DNA of 64,000 nt from Planctomycetaceae bacterium (GTDB lineage: Bacteria > Planctomycetota > Planctomycetia > Planctomycetales > Planctomycetaceae): the NCBI GenBank assembly GCA_020638955.1, contig JACKHO010000004.1, forward strand, positions 62,001-126,000, written 5' to 3'. The notes beneath the pieces were generated by a model. The model made no database searches. It worked only from the letters and a program-made list of their open reading frames with translations, and had not been told where the DNA came from. Shown here piece after piece: positions 52,747-61,873 of this stretch. Numbering within the stretch: the first letter of the stretch is position 1; each line of letters starts with the position of its first letter. Made by a program: the position numbers and the translations under genes.

Positions 52747-55700
52747 TCAAACAAACTGGATTTCGCTCAGCTGGTTTAGCGGCAGTTGTGCAGATTCAGG
52801 TTGATCGCGGAGGGGATCGAGTTCTGCGAGGCCGCCGAAGGAAATACCGGCTCTGCGTTCGATTTCAGCAATGGGCCGTTGTGCATGTTCGTGACGACCG
52901 AAGACGAATTCCTCTTCTTTGAGGAATGACTTCTGGGACATGGTGTAGCCTGTCGCACACAGTTCGCCGGTCTCGTCATGAATGAATGCGATGACCTTCC
53001 AGAATGTAATAGGAACTTTAACTCCGAATCTAATGGGATCGTTTTTGGCCAGAAATGGTCCCGTGAAGACTGAGATTTGCATTTTGTCTTTACGCGCGTT
53101 TTGAAGAGCGTAGTCTTCCAGCGCCAGCCAAATTCCGCCGTTGAATGGCTGAATTTGCGGTACGGCGTTGGTGACGTGCATGGAGTCATCGTTACCCTTG
53201 TCTGCTTCAGAGTCGGAATTGCCCCAAGCGGGGTCTTCACGGCGCGTCATGTGGCCGCGGCTAAACTTGGGCGGATTGCCGTAGCACTCTTTCATGATTT
53301 GCGCTGATTTGGGGACGCGAGGATCAAACTGCCAGCCCGATCGTGTGGTTCGCTTCGAGAGCTTGCCATCGATGTTGCAGGCACTGAAGCGGCACATGCG
53401 GCGTCCTTCGCTCATCAGCACAGAAAAGTGCTGGTAATGGAGGATTTGTTGTTTCGCTCCATCAATTGTGAACTCAAGAACATCGTCGAGATTCTTCGTA
53501 AGTTCCGGCATAGGAACCTCGAAACCATCTCCCAGGAAATCTGGCTGATATCCCTTCCGGTCACGGTAATCTTCGGGGCGGGCTTCTGTCGTGGCGAGTG
53601 CGTCGTCGTCAGCGTCGAGATTGACGACACGCGGCCCTGGCGGGGCTACGGCAGGTACATTGGCTCCGAATTGTGGATCGCCCAGTGAGATCCGAATGTT
53701 GATGGGGATTGTGGCTTCGAGGACGCCGTTCTGGGGAGATTTGAAAACGGGAGACTGAAGTGGCACGTTTGCGTTGGGGGAATTGACCACCACGCTGTGT
53801 CTCTCGACGCGTCCGGCGAGGACGTCGTCAAGTCGGCTGGCAACCACATCGACAGGAACGGCATGATTCTTTTTGAACAGCGTTCCTGCAAAATGAAGGG
53901 CAACCGCCTTTCCATCCTTGAGTGAGATGACCTGTCCACCGGAGTTACCGCCAAGCGTTGAACAGTCGTGGAAAGCACGCTCTGAAGCGGTACCCGTGAT
54001 TTGCCCGGGAGCCAATCGCTTTTTGTCATAACGGCCTTTGAAGATGCGGTCCATAACATCAGGCTCTGGAAACATATCGTCACGAGCGGGATAGCCAATA
54101 ACAGCGACCAAGTCGTCGACCTTTGCGCTTTCTGAAGAAAGTTCGACTGGGGATGGAATTGCCTTCCCCCCGACAGCCTCAATCCTCAGGAATGCCAGGT
54201 CGGGACCACCCCCACGTTCAATATGCATAATCTTGAATACGGGGAATTCGTGACTGAAATCGTTTCCGAACTCTTCCAGGAAATCGATGCGTGGCCTGAT
54301 GGGCGCGTCATCAATTCCGGGGCGGAAAATGAATTCGCTCCCTTGAAGTTCACCAAAGATTTGGGCCACATGTCGGTTCGTGACAATGATGTCATCGCGA
54401 ATGACCCAGCCCGTGCCAATCCACGTTGCTCCAGGAAAGTTTGCCAGTTCGATACGCCCAACCGATGAAATACCACGCGACAGAAGCGGCGCCGCATTCT
54501 TCAGTCGGGTCTTCCAAACCTGGCTCTCAATCTCATCAATATCAACAACTGCCGCACCCTTCTTAACGTCGAGGACAGGTCGTCCAGTCTTCAGCACAAT
54601 TGTTTCACGCAGGAATTCCTCAGGCACGGAGGTACCAGGGACAGCCTCATTCGTTGCAAAGTTCTCCAGGGCACTCTCCATTTCCTGTCGAATTTCCGGG
54701 TCTGACTCAGCCAACTGTCGATAGAAACCATCAAATGATTTGCGTGGCATTTCGGTTCTCCTTCGAGAGAGAGGCTTGGGTAGCCTTGGTTGTAGAACGG
54801 AATTCAGGAACTTACTGGCATGCGCCGCAGGGACAGATCCGTTCTGCACGAACTCTGCTCCCATGACATGAACACCACAAACTGTCCCATCAGAAAGATT
54901 CATGACCGGCGACCCGGAGTTGCCCCCTAGAGTCGAACTGTCGTGGTAGATTCGATTAGCTTTGACGGACGTCACTTCGCCAATGGCAGCGCGTTTGGAC
55001 GCGAAGCCGGGCCCAAACACAATGCTCAAGAACTGCTGATTGCCTCTGGGGTCTTCTAACGGATAGCCGACGACGCAGACTCCGTTGCCGACTTCGATGG
55101 GAGAATCGGAAAACCTGAACAGTGGTCGCGCGATATCGCCGGCCGGTGGTTCGATCTTCAACAGCGCTAAATCGAGTGAGCGATCGAGCGCCACCACTTC
55201 GAGAATATCGCAGACGGTCGTACCTGGTGCGCCAAAGTAGCCATCGAACTCAGCGCTAGACTGTCCAAGTTCCAGCTGACCGCTTGAAAAGCTGAGTTGG
55301 TCAACGACATGAGCCGCCGTCATCAACAGGTTTTCAGCCACCAGGAACCCAGTACCCCAGTTCGAAATCAATTTGTGCCTCGGGTCAGGATCATCAATTC
55401 GGTCAAGTCGCGCGACGCTCACTTGCTGGGCTTTGAGGATTGGCTGAAATCCTTTCCATTCAGCTGCCAGCCAGTTTCCTTGAGCGGGGAGGGGCGTAAA
55501 AGCATCCTTCCTGCAAGTCGGAGCCGGTCGCTGCAGCCGAATGGCCTGCATCAGTGCCGCCAGTTGCTGGGGCGTTGGTGGCACACCTTCTCTTAGACGA
55601 TTTCTTGCCTCGTCAGCGTCGTCGCCGATCTTCTTCGGGTTCGGTCCTATAATCGCCCGGACAAACTCGTTCACCGTTTGCGACGGTGACGTGTCACCAA

Positions 55701-55749
55701 ACGTTCGTTCAACACGAGACGACAAGTGCTTCAGTTGTTCTTGGTCCAT
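52747..55749 (-). CDS. double trypsin-like protease fused to a DNA/RNA non-specific nuclease
   Basis: The 1000-residue protein has an N-terminal helical region (1-80) that resembles effector-associated adaptor domains. Protease 1 has His147 (MTAAHVVD), Asp193 (SLDLALLK) and Ser278 (TLGGNSGS). Protease 2 has His460 (VTNRHVAQ), Asp517 (GPDLAFLR) and Ser603 (TLGGNSGG). The C-terminal Endonuclease_NS domain is at ~755-985 (HYQHFSVLMSEGRRMCRFSA, His833 in SRGHM where the family has DRGHM, and NAVPQIQPFN). Both triads are intact. No signal is present, so it acts in the cytoplasm. GAGGG precedes the ATG, 21 bases after the caspase gene. It is probably a self-activating suicide effector. Confidence 0.85.
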   Translation of the reverse strand: MDQEQLKHLSSRVERTFGDTSPSQTVNEFVRAIIGPNPKKIGDDADEARNRLREGVPPTPQQLAALMQAIRLQRPAPTCRKDAFTPLPAQGNWLAAEWKGFQPILKAQQVSVARLDRIDDPDPRHKLISNWGTGFLVAENLLMTAAHVVDQLSFSSGQLELGQSSAEFDGYFGAPGTTVCDILEVVALDRSLDLALLKIEPPAGDIARPLFRFSDSPIEVGNGVCVVGYPLEDPRGNQQFLSIVFGPGFASKRAAIGEVTSVKANRIYHDSSTLGGNSGSPVMNLSDGTVCGVHVMGAEFVQNGSVPAAHASKFLNSVLQPRLPKPLSRRRTEMPRKSFDGFYRQLAESDPEIRQEMESALENFATNEAVPGTSVPEEFLRETIVLKTGRPVLDVKKGAAVVDIDEIESQVWKTRLKNAAPLLSRGISSVGRIELANFPGATWIGTGWVIRDDIIVTNRHVAQIFGELQGSEFIFRPGIDDAPIRPRIDFLEEFGNDFSHEFPVFKIMHIERGGGPDLAFLRIEAVGGKAIPSPVELSSESAKVDDLVAVIGYPARDDMFPEPDVMDRIFKGRYDKKRLAPGQITGTASERAFHDCSTLGGNSGGQVISLKDGKAVALHFAGTLFKKNHAVPVDVVASRLDDVLAGRVERHSVVVNSPNANVPLQSPVFKSPQNGVLEATIPINIRISLGDPQFGANVPAVAPPGPRVVNLDADDDALATTEARPEDYRDRKGYQPDFLGDGFEVPMPELTKNLDDVLEFTIDGAKQQILHYQHFSVLMSEGRRMCRFSACNIDGKLSKRTTRSGWQFDPRVPKSAQIMKECYGNPPKFSRGHMTRREDPAWGNSDSEADKGNDDSMHVTNAVPQIQPFNGGIWLALEDYALQNARKDKMQISVFTGPFLAKNDPIRFGVKVPITFWKVIAFIHDETGELCATGYTMSQKSFLKEEEFVFGRHEHAQRPIAEIERRAGISFGGLAELDPLRDQPESAQLPLNQLSEIQFV

Positions 55750-55770
55750 TGAGCCCTCAGTTGTTGGGGA

Positions 55771-57075
55771 TTAAGTCGTCGGATATTGAAACACAATTTC
55801 CGTGGAGGGATGGGTTGCAACCCCTTCTGCCTCCTCGAAGAAACGGTTGACGTCTGGGTGTTCATTGTTGGGGAAGTCAACGAAATCCATGGACGGCGTT
55901 CGTCGAATGTCGAGCCCCTGGATACGGGCGCTCACATGCACACGACGTTTCCCGCTCTCCGCTTTCCAGAATGATCCATATGTGCCAATGTAGTCGTAGC
56001 GACCGAGAACCAATTCATCTGCGATGTTAGGGGCCTCTTCACTAAAGTAGTCCTCACAGTTTTTTCGCTCCAGCTCAAGTTCTTCGAGCGTTTTCCCTGG
56101 ACGGGCTGCTTCCATCAATTCCTTGATACTGAAGATCTGTAGCTTCTTCCACTTGCGGGAGCTTCGCAGCACAAAAGCCTTTTCCAGCATCTCCGAGAGT
56201 TGTCCATTCGTTTCACCGAGGAAAATGATTTCATCGTAGTCGATCAACAGTTCCAAAGGCGGAATCTTTGAGCCATTCGGCGCAACGATGGTGGCCACTG
56301 GCCCAGCTTTCTCGATGGAACGAATCGGGCAATCGGATTTCCCACTGCTATGTGACTCGACACCTTGGCTCTGTTCGGCAAGAGCCCGCTCCATGGCGTG
56401 GGCAACTCCTTTAAATGTAATCCAAGCTCCGTCATCACCTTTCTCAATTTGCTGCCGCGGCACATCGCCAGCTAAAGCCGTGACAAGCAGGTCCACGAAC
56501 GTACTGTCGTTGGCCGCAGCATTTCCTGACCGGGCGGAGAACAGTCGGAACCAATCCGCCGAACCAGTCGTCGCCTCGAATTGCTGAAACCCACATTGCG
56601 ACGGAAGGAGCGACTTGTCCTTCGTGCGACATATGTCGAGAAACCAGACGTGCGAACCCGCTCCAAGTCGGCGTGCCAGAACTGTGGTCAACTCCTGAAT
56701 GCGAATGCACTCCGCACCAGAATCCAAATCGACGAAATCTGAGCAGAGAAGAGCATCGACATGCTCCGAACCACAGTCTCCCAGGCACATGACTCCATGT
56801 CCCGAAATGAAGACAAACAACTTTTCCGTGTCGTTCAGCCCCAGCCGCATTAACTCACGAATCGCCCGCGAGATTTCCGCCCGACTGGTGCCAAAGTTGC
56901 GATACTCATTATCGCTGGACAAACAACACACAATGTCCTCCGGCTGCACTCCCTGAAAGTCGACAAGCCACTGCCGGAATTTGAGTGCATTCTCAGTCAC
57001 CCCCGGCAAAGACTTCGAAGTCCGCACCGAATCAGGATACTCCTGCACTGCTACAATCAATGCTCTGGATGACAT
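55771..57075 (-). CDS. caspase-family protease (metacaspase-like)
   Basis: The 434-residue protein has a p20 caspase domain at ~1-225: AVQEYP start, FISGHG with catalytic His93, and FLDICRT with catalytic Cys149. A C-terminal region (~255-434) has no family I recognise; its helices (LSEMLEKAFVLRSSRKW) may bind a partner. GAGGG lies seven bases before the ATG. It is encoded directly before the trypsin-nuclease gene, so it may activate that protein by cleavage, a common arrangement of bacterial caspase-effector pairs. The start lies 97 bases after the TIR-TM gene. Confidence 0.85.
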   Translation of the reverse strand: MSSRALIVAVQEYPDSVRTSKSLPGVTENALKFRQWLVDFQGVQPEDIVCCLSSDNEYRNFGTSRAEISRAIRELMRLGLNDTEKLFVFISGHGVMCLGDCGSEHVDALLCSDFVDLDSGAECIRIQELTTVLARRLGAGSHVWFLDICRTKDKSLLPSQCGFQQFEATTGSADWFRLFSARSGNAAANDSTFVDLLVTALAGDVPRQQIEKGDDGAWITFKGVAHAMERALAEQSQGVESHSSGKSDCPIRSIEKAGPVATIVAPNGSKIPPLELLIDYDEIIFLGETNGQLSEMLEKAFVLRSSRKWKKLQIFSIKELMEAARPGKTLEELELERKNCEDYFSEEAPNIADELVLGRYDYIGTYGSFWKAESGKRRVHVSARIQGLDIRRTPSMDFVDFPNNEHPDVNRFFEEAEGVATHPSTEIVFQYPTT

Positions 57076-57172
57076 TCAAATCCCTCGACTTACCAATTCC
57101 TTCGACTTACGCGACTTCAACACCATCGTGTTCCGGAAGTCGTGACCAATCTGCGTCATGAGTACAGATGCA

Positions 57173-58144
57173 TCAATTGGTGACTTCACCCGAATCCAAT
57201 GCAATATTGAAAACCGCCCTGTCTGATGTGTAAAGAGCTTGATCTTCGGATGTTTCGGAACTGGGGCGGTAATTGCGTTTCTCGTCGTTGTCCAAATTGA
57301 ATTGCTGAACAAGTTCTCCAGACTGATACAGTTTAAAGTCTACGAGATTTCCGCCGGTCGAACGATACGCCAGAAAGATTGGATGTTGTTCGCCAGAAGT
57401 CGAGTCGAGTGGCTCTGGTACTACCACGGCGCCAGTCTTTCCGCTGCTGCTCCGACCGTGTTTGGTATTCACATAGTCTGCATGGAACAGACGTCGTTCT
57501 CTACCAGCATAGAGCTCGAAGTAAAACTCCCATTCTCCATCACTATTGAGATCATGAATGTCGTACTCGATTATCGCATCTGAACTGATGGAATCAGACT
57601 CTCTTACATTCACATTCTGCAAGAGACTGGCTGCGGTGATCGCGATGGCAGCAACAGACAAGACGAAAGCGGCGACTGCAGCCCAAGGTCTCTGAGCAGG
57701 AGGGGGAACTATGATTACCTCCGGTCGTTTGCAAATCACTGTAACGCTCTCGATCAACTTGAGCAGCGAGACGATGTCGCCATCGTTCAGATATGGCCCT
57801 ATCGGCAAATTGTGTCGCCCCTCGAAATGAATTGGAAACACATTCGTTTCATACGCCAGCGACACAAGTTTATTCTGTTTGCGAGCCTCGTTGGCTTCTG
57901 CCTCGACCCATTCGGATCTGCTTGAGTTTTTGGACCAAAGTACAACAACACATGTTGCGCTGCTAAGCTCGCCTTTGATCGCAGACGAGATTTGGTCCCC
58001 GCCCCGTAGGTTGTTGTCCCACCATACCGAGAAGCCGCAGCCGGTGAGGACTTTGTACAGTTTCCCTGCATGCAGGTGATCCTCTCTGGCGTAACTCAGA
58101 AACACGTCTGCCATGTCTTTCGGTCCAAAATGTGGAGGGTTCAT
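57173..58144 (-). CDS. TIR - transmembrane protein with external domain
   Basis: The 323-residue protein has a TIR domain (~11-145; ADVFLSYAREDHLHAGKLYK, VWWDNNLRGGDQI, SEWVEAEANEA with the catalytic-type Glu). A membrane helix follows (~155-173; WAAVAAFVLSVAAIAITAA), and then an extracytoplasmic domain of ~140 residues (IIEYDIHDLNSDGEWEFYFE) rich in aromatic and acidic strands. I took ATG 58144, which overlaps the upstream stop (ATGA); ATG 58114 at MADVFLSYARED is an alternative. This looks like a membrane receptor whose TIR signals inside. It lies in an operon with a tandem-TIR gene and probably the caspase. Confidence 0.75.
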   Translation of the reverse strand: MNPPHFGPKDMADVFLSYAREDHLHAGKLYKVLTGCGFSVWWDNNLRGGDQISSAIKGELSSATCVVVLWSKNSSRSEWVEAEANEARKQNKLVSLAYETNVFPIHFEGRHNLPIGPYLNDGDIVSLLKLIESVTVICKRPEVIIVPPPAQRPWAAVAAFVLSVAAIAITAASLLQNVNVRESDSISSDAIIEYDIHDLNSDGEWEFYFELYAGRERRLFHADYVNTKHGRSSSGKTGAVVVPEPLDSTSGEQHPIFLAYRSTGGNLVDFKLYQSGELVQQFNLDNDEKRNYRPSSETSEDQALYTSDRAVFNIALDSGEVTN

Positions 58145-58983
58145 CGAACGGGAATGGGCAACTTTAACGCGGCTACCAAACGTCTTAGGCCTTCTGTGAA
58201 ATCTCGCTCCAGGTCAACATGCACTTTGGTGCCAAGCCAACCTGGAGGTTTGATTCCCGCTTCAAGTAGAACTGGAATCGCGAAATAGTGCTTGAGTTGG
58301 TTTCGTTCTCTTTCAATCTCGTATGCTTGGTCAAGCTCGAAACCAATCCATCCGTCCAATGTGTCGATGGCATTCTGCGACATGACTACAACGAGGTAGT
58401 CAGCAGATTGTATTCCAGACTCGATATTACGACGAAGTATCATCCCGGGGTGTAGTGCGTCGTTGTCGTACCAAATGTCGAGGGCATCATCTTCGCGAAG
58501 CTGTTCCACGATCTCGTTGACTTTCTCCTTGTCACGTGATGAGTGGCTAACGAACACCTTCCGCCGATTGAGTCTTTCTTGAATTCGCTTCAACAGGATT
58601 GACATTTGGTCGTCGAAATCGTCGTCTCGTATGTCAATGTAATCCTGGTGGGCGAGCCGCGGTGACAGTTCTGTGTCATCGACTCTAACGGAAATCACCG
58701 CGGGGCCAACATGGCCGAGTTCGCGAAATTGGCGTTGAAGAGTCGACTCAACAGCGACGCCTTCTACTGCCCACTGTTCTTGTTCTGTTGCCTCTGAGCA
58801 GATGTAGACAACGACGCGGCAATTCCTAATCGCACTCTCAACTGAACTCACCAGCGTTATGCCGGAAGCGAGAGCTTCCAAATCCATCCACACATCAAGT
58901 CCGTTGTTTCGCAACCTCTCAGCGATACGGATGGCAATGGGACGATCCTCACCCGCGTTGATGACTTGCACATCTGCCTGCAT
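58141..58983 (-). CDS. tandem TIR domain protein
   Basis: The 280-residue protein is nearly all TIR: residues ~1-130 (VQVINAGEDRPIAIRIAERL, DVWMDLEALASGI) form one TIR-like fold, and ~138-275 (RKVFVSHSSRDKEKVNEIVE, DIWYDNDALHPGM, WIGFELDQAY) form another. The Glu in FELDQ lies in the usual catalytic helix; the first domain is more divergent. GGAGA precedes ATG 58983. It is the first gene of the operon leading to TIR-TM, caspase and trypsin-nuclease. It may be a signal-producing enzyme or a self-assembling adaptor. Confidence 0.75.
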   Translation of the reverse strand: MQADVQVINAGEDRPIAIRIAERLRNNGLDVWMDLEALASGITLVSSVESAIRNCRVVVYICSEATEQEQWAVEGVAVESTLQRQFRELGHVGPAVISVRVDDTELSPRLAHQDYIDIRDDDFDDQMSILLKRIQERLNRRKVFVSHSSRDKEKVNEIVEQLREDDALDIWYDNDALHPGMILRRNIESGIQSADYLVVVMSQNAIDTLDGWIGFELDQAYEIERERNQLKHYFAIPVLLEAGIKPPGWLGTKVHVDLERDFTEGLRRLVAALKLPIPVR

Positions 58984-59821
58984 TGAGCTCTCCCGCTGAA
59001 ATCACTCTTGGGATGCTGTTAAAGTCATCCACTCTAGCCACATCCCAAGCACCTCACATAGCAATAATTATTTTGGGGTGGTAGGGCCAACTTTGTCAAA
59101 TGTGATCGACGACGGCCGAAGGCAATCAATGGATGTAGCATCGTCGTTGCTGACGGTAAGCGACAGCCGGATCGCCCAGTGACTTGAAAGGTGGCGGGCT
59201 CATGCGAACCTGCCACCCGAGGAGAGAAGGGGTGATGGAAAGAACCAATTCCAAGTCCATGCCACACGAACGACCGTGAGTTGTCGATCACGATGCGGCG
59301 TCACGTTGATGTCGCCGCGTTATAATGTTCGCGACTTCGCAAGCTCGCAGTTGTCCCGAAGACAGTGCCAGCAAGACCTCAAACGTGTTTTCACATTTGA
59401 TGAACTGTCGCAGGCGACGTCGGATCAATCGTTGTCAGAAGTTCTGCAACTGTGGCCAAAGGACGTAGAATTTGACGCCCCAACAACTACTTCAACCAAA
59501 CTTCAAAGCGATCCCGAGGCTATCAGCACAAGATGCAGGTCTTGAATTGCGGCTGGGGTCCGGCACTTGAAGACGAGAAGTTGTCCGTTTTCACCATACA
59601 ACAACTTGGCAGCGATGCTGAAAACGGTTGTTCCAATCTGCGGGTCAACGGCGACTCGCCACCGATCTTCCACACGCAGGCATTGTCGTAACCGTAGGCC
59701 TCGATGGTGCAGGGATTCATCCGCCAAACAAGATTGATGTCGTCAAGCGATTGGCCTGCCGGGCTTTGGTGAGCGACTACGGTTGAGCGATCCCCTTCGG
59801 TGGCCCGATGTTTGAACGTCA
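58984..59821. other. intergenic and decayed DNA
   Basis: There is no intact gene. A minus-strand stretch (about 59810-59503) reads in two frames like a small exported protein (LVWRMNPCTIEAYGYDNA, then VDPQIGTTVFSIAAKLLYGE in another frame), which suggests a frameshifted remnant. The rest has no clear features. Confidence 0.3.
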
Positions 59822-60158
59822 GGAAATCAAGTCAATCTGTACTTCAGCCATGCGGAGAGCGGCTTGATAGTAGCCGACAAAGACGGGCTTGCAGAAACTC
59901 GTTCGACGCCGGGAGCAGAGCTGGCTTACTTTGAGGTGCCCGACTTGACCGGTCGATGTATGACACTCAGAGAAAGCCACGATCGACGGCAGGTAAGTTG
60001 TCGCCACTCGTAATGAGGTCGCGTCACCGATTGCAGTACGGTACGGCTACGCCGTCAACCCTGAGAACTGCAATCTCTACAACAGCGACGGCCTTCCTGC
60101 CTCACCCTTCTGCACGCGACCGGAACTTTTGATCTTCGCCCCGAAGTTGCCGGAATGA
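59822..60158 (+). pseudogene. remnant of a sialate O-acetylesterase-like gene
   Basis: Two plus-strand frames align with the end of sialate O-acetylesterases. One reads VNLYFSHAESGLIVADKDGL (from 59822). After a frame change the other reads ASPIAVRYGYAVNPENCNLY and ends NSDGLPASPF with a stop at 60156-60158. The VRYxW-NxxNLYNxxGLPASPF ending is characteristic. No start or N-terminal domains remain, so it is a truncated, frameshifted relic, perhaps left by an integration event. Confidence 0.6.
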
Positions 60159-60195
60159 CGCCAACTGTGAGATGACGCCTGATCGGCCGTCAGTT

Positions 60196-61743
60196 CTAAT
60201 CCTCGCTCTGAGGTGAAGTCGGAATCTTGTACAGCGTTTCCAGCCACGCGATGCCTCGATCCAGCAGCTTACCTGGCACTTCGGTGTAATGCTTGTCGGA
60301 CATCTTCTTCGGTGCGTGTCCCAGGAACAGGTCTTCAAGGCTTTGAAACCGTTCTTCGTCTTTCAACAATGATGCTGAGGTTTTCTTGAACGACTTCAGT
60401 GGCTTCTTGACGCCCACCTTTTTCCGCAACCGTTCAAATGCGTTTTTGACATTGTCAGTCTTTTTGAACTTTCCATCTTCGCCAATCTGTTCGGTGCAAA
60501 TCGGTGATCCGTTGGCGTTGGTAAGCACTCGCTCCGTCGACACCGAGCTTCTCTCCTGCTGCAGCAGGCGAAAGGTTTCTGTCCAAAGGACGTAGCTGAC
60601 CTTTGGGACCGTCTCAAAATGGGATGTCTTGGACCGTTTCCGAATAATTCGTCCTTGTTCCCAATTCACGTCTGCAACTTTCAGGTCAGAGATGTCCTTC
60701 TGAGTCATTCCACAGTTGAGCATCAGAAGAATGTAGAGTTTCGTGCGATCCGTCGCGGCTTTGAGGAGCTGTGTGATTTCATCCGTTGTGTAAACGATGA
60801 TTGCTGGCGGGTTCGGAGTAATGTTCAGAGGCCCGGTTTTTCCATCCAGAACGCGAGGGAGCGAAGGAATCTCCTCGGTCTGCCACAGCCAGCGGACGAA
60901 GGCTTTCACCGATTTCAAATAGTGTTGTGCGGTTGTGCGAGACCAACCCTTTGCCTTCAGATTGGCAAGCAAATGCGTCTGGTATTTCAGCAGCGTACTA
61001 CCGTCGATCTCTGCTACGCCGGTATCTTTCCCCAGCCAGTCGCGAAAATACATGAGATGCAATCGGATTGCGTATGCCCGTCCCGCGCTGAGTTCGCCCA
61101 CTTCGACTTTCTGTTCTTTCTGGCGAACGTATTCCTCAACATGAGTGTTCAGCGACGCATCTTGTAGTGCGGTGCGGCGCTCCTGTTGGCGCAGCCGATC
61201 CTTCCACTGTTCCTCCACAATTCGCTGAGGGCTTCCGTCAATTTCCGCCGCCAGTTCGGCTGCCTTGGCCGGCGTCAGGTTCGGGAGTGTTCGGAACTGG
61301 ACATTCCCGTCTGCAAGATCAGCAGCGACCTGTTCCATTAAGTCTTCGGGAAGTTGAATTGTTGGAAACTTGATTTGGTCAGCGAACCATTCCGAGGCCC
61401 GCAGGGCTGTCAGCTTGGGGGCTTCCAGTTTTCTTCTGAGGTCCTGCAACTTCTCGTATGCAATGGCGGCCATGTCGAGATGCCCGTGACGATTTGACCA
61501 GGCGAGTACCTGTTCCCATTCCGAGATGGCTTCCTCGTAGCTCACCTGGTGCGCACGAGGGGCCGTCGCATCAATGCGTGACTTGTCGGACTCCCAGGCC
61601 GCGTAAGCGGCGTCATACGCTGCACGGTCGTATTTTCCACTGCCACCGGGATAGTAGTAGACTTTGTTTTTGTACTTCTTGCGCCAGCGGCCTTCACGAC
61701 CATCTTTACCGGGCTGCCATGTCAGCCGAAACTTGCGTGGCAT
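60196..61743 (-). CDS. tyrosine-recombinase-like integrase with altered catalytic residues
   Basis: The 515-residue protein has an N-terminal arm-binding-like domain, a SAM-like core-binding domain (~200-300; RAYAIRLHLMYFRDW) and a C-terminal catalytic domain. Box I normally reads GxRxxE, but here LNCGMTQKDISDL has Thr for the catalytic Arg. Box II normally HxLRHT reads KSFKKTSA. The late histidine (LGHAP) and tyrosine (KHYTEV) are kept. ATG 61743 was chosen because the domain starts there. It stands beside inverted repeats and a partial tRNA, so it is likely the integrase of an element. Confidence 0.7.
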   Translation of the reverse strand: MPRKFRLTWQPGKDGREGRWRKKYKNKVYYYPGGSGKYDRAAYDAAYAAWESDKSRIDATAPRAHQVSYEEAISEWEQVLAWSNRHGHLDMAAIAYEKLQDLRRKLEAPKLTALRASEWFADQIKFPTIQLPEDLMEQVAADLADGNVQFRTLPNLTPAKAAELAAEIDGSPQRIVEEQWKDRLRQQERRTALQDASLNTHVEEYVRQKEQKVEVGELSAGRAYAIRLHLMYFRDWLGKDTGVAEIDGSTLLKYQTHLLANLKAKGWSRTTAQHYLKSVKAFVRWLWQTEEIPSLPRVLDGKTGPLNITPNPPAIIVYTTDEITQLLKAATDRTKLYILLMLNCGMTQKDISDLKVADVNWEQGRIIRKRSKTSHFETVPKVSYVLWTETFRLLQQERSSVSTERVLTNANGSPICTEQIGEDGKFKKTDNVKNAFERLRKKVGVKKPLKSFKKTSASLLKDEERFQSLEDLFLGHAPKKMSDKHYTEVPGKLLDRGIAWLETLYKIPTSPQSED

Positions 61744-61766
61744 TGCTGCTGTCCCCTGCTTGACGC

Positions 61767-61822
61767 GGAGATACCTTTGGAGATACCTTTTTGGCGACGA
61801 ATGGTACGAAAAAGGTATCTCC
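61767..61822. repeat. direct and inverted repeats beside the integrase (possible arm-type sites)
   Basis: GGAGATACCTTT occurs at 61767-61778, again as GGAGATACCTTTTT at 61779-61792, and its reverse complement AAAAAGGTATCTCC at 61809-61822. This gives a perfect 14-bp inverted repeat with a 16-base spacer plus a third copy. It lies between the integrase start and the tRNA fragment, where arm-type or regulatory integrase sites are expected. Confidence 0.7.
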
Positions 61823-61873
61823 GTGAATTTGTAAGTCATTTTATTGCAATGGATTACAAATTCAATCTCTACT

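Noticed and set aside
60619..61167. A 182-codon plus-strand frame inside the integrase gene
   Set aside because: It is the opposite strand of a clearly coding integrase and shows no domain.
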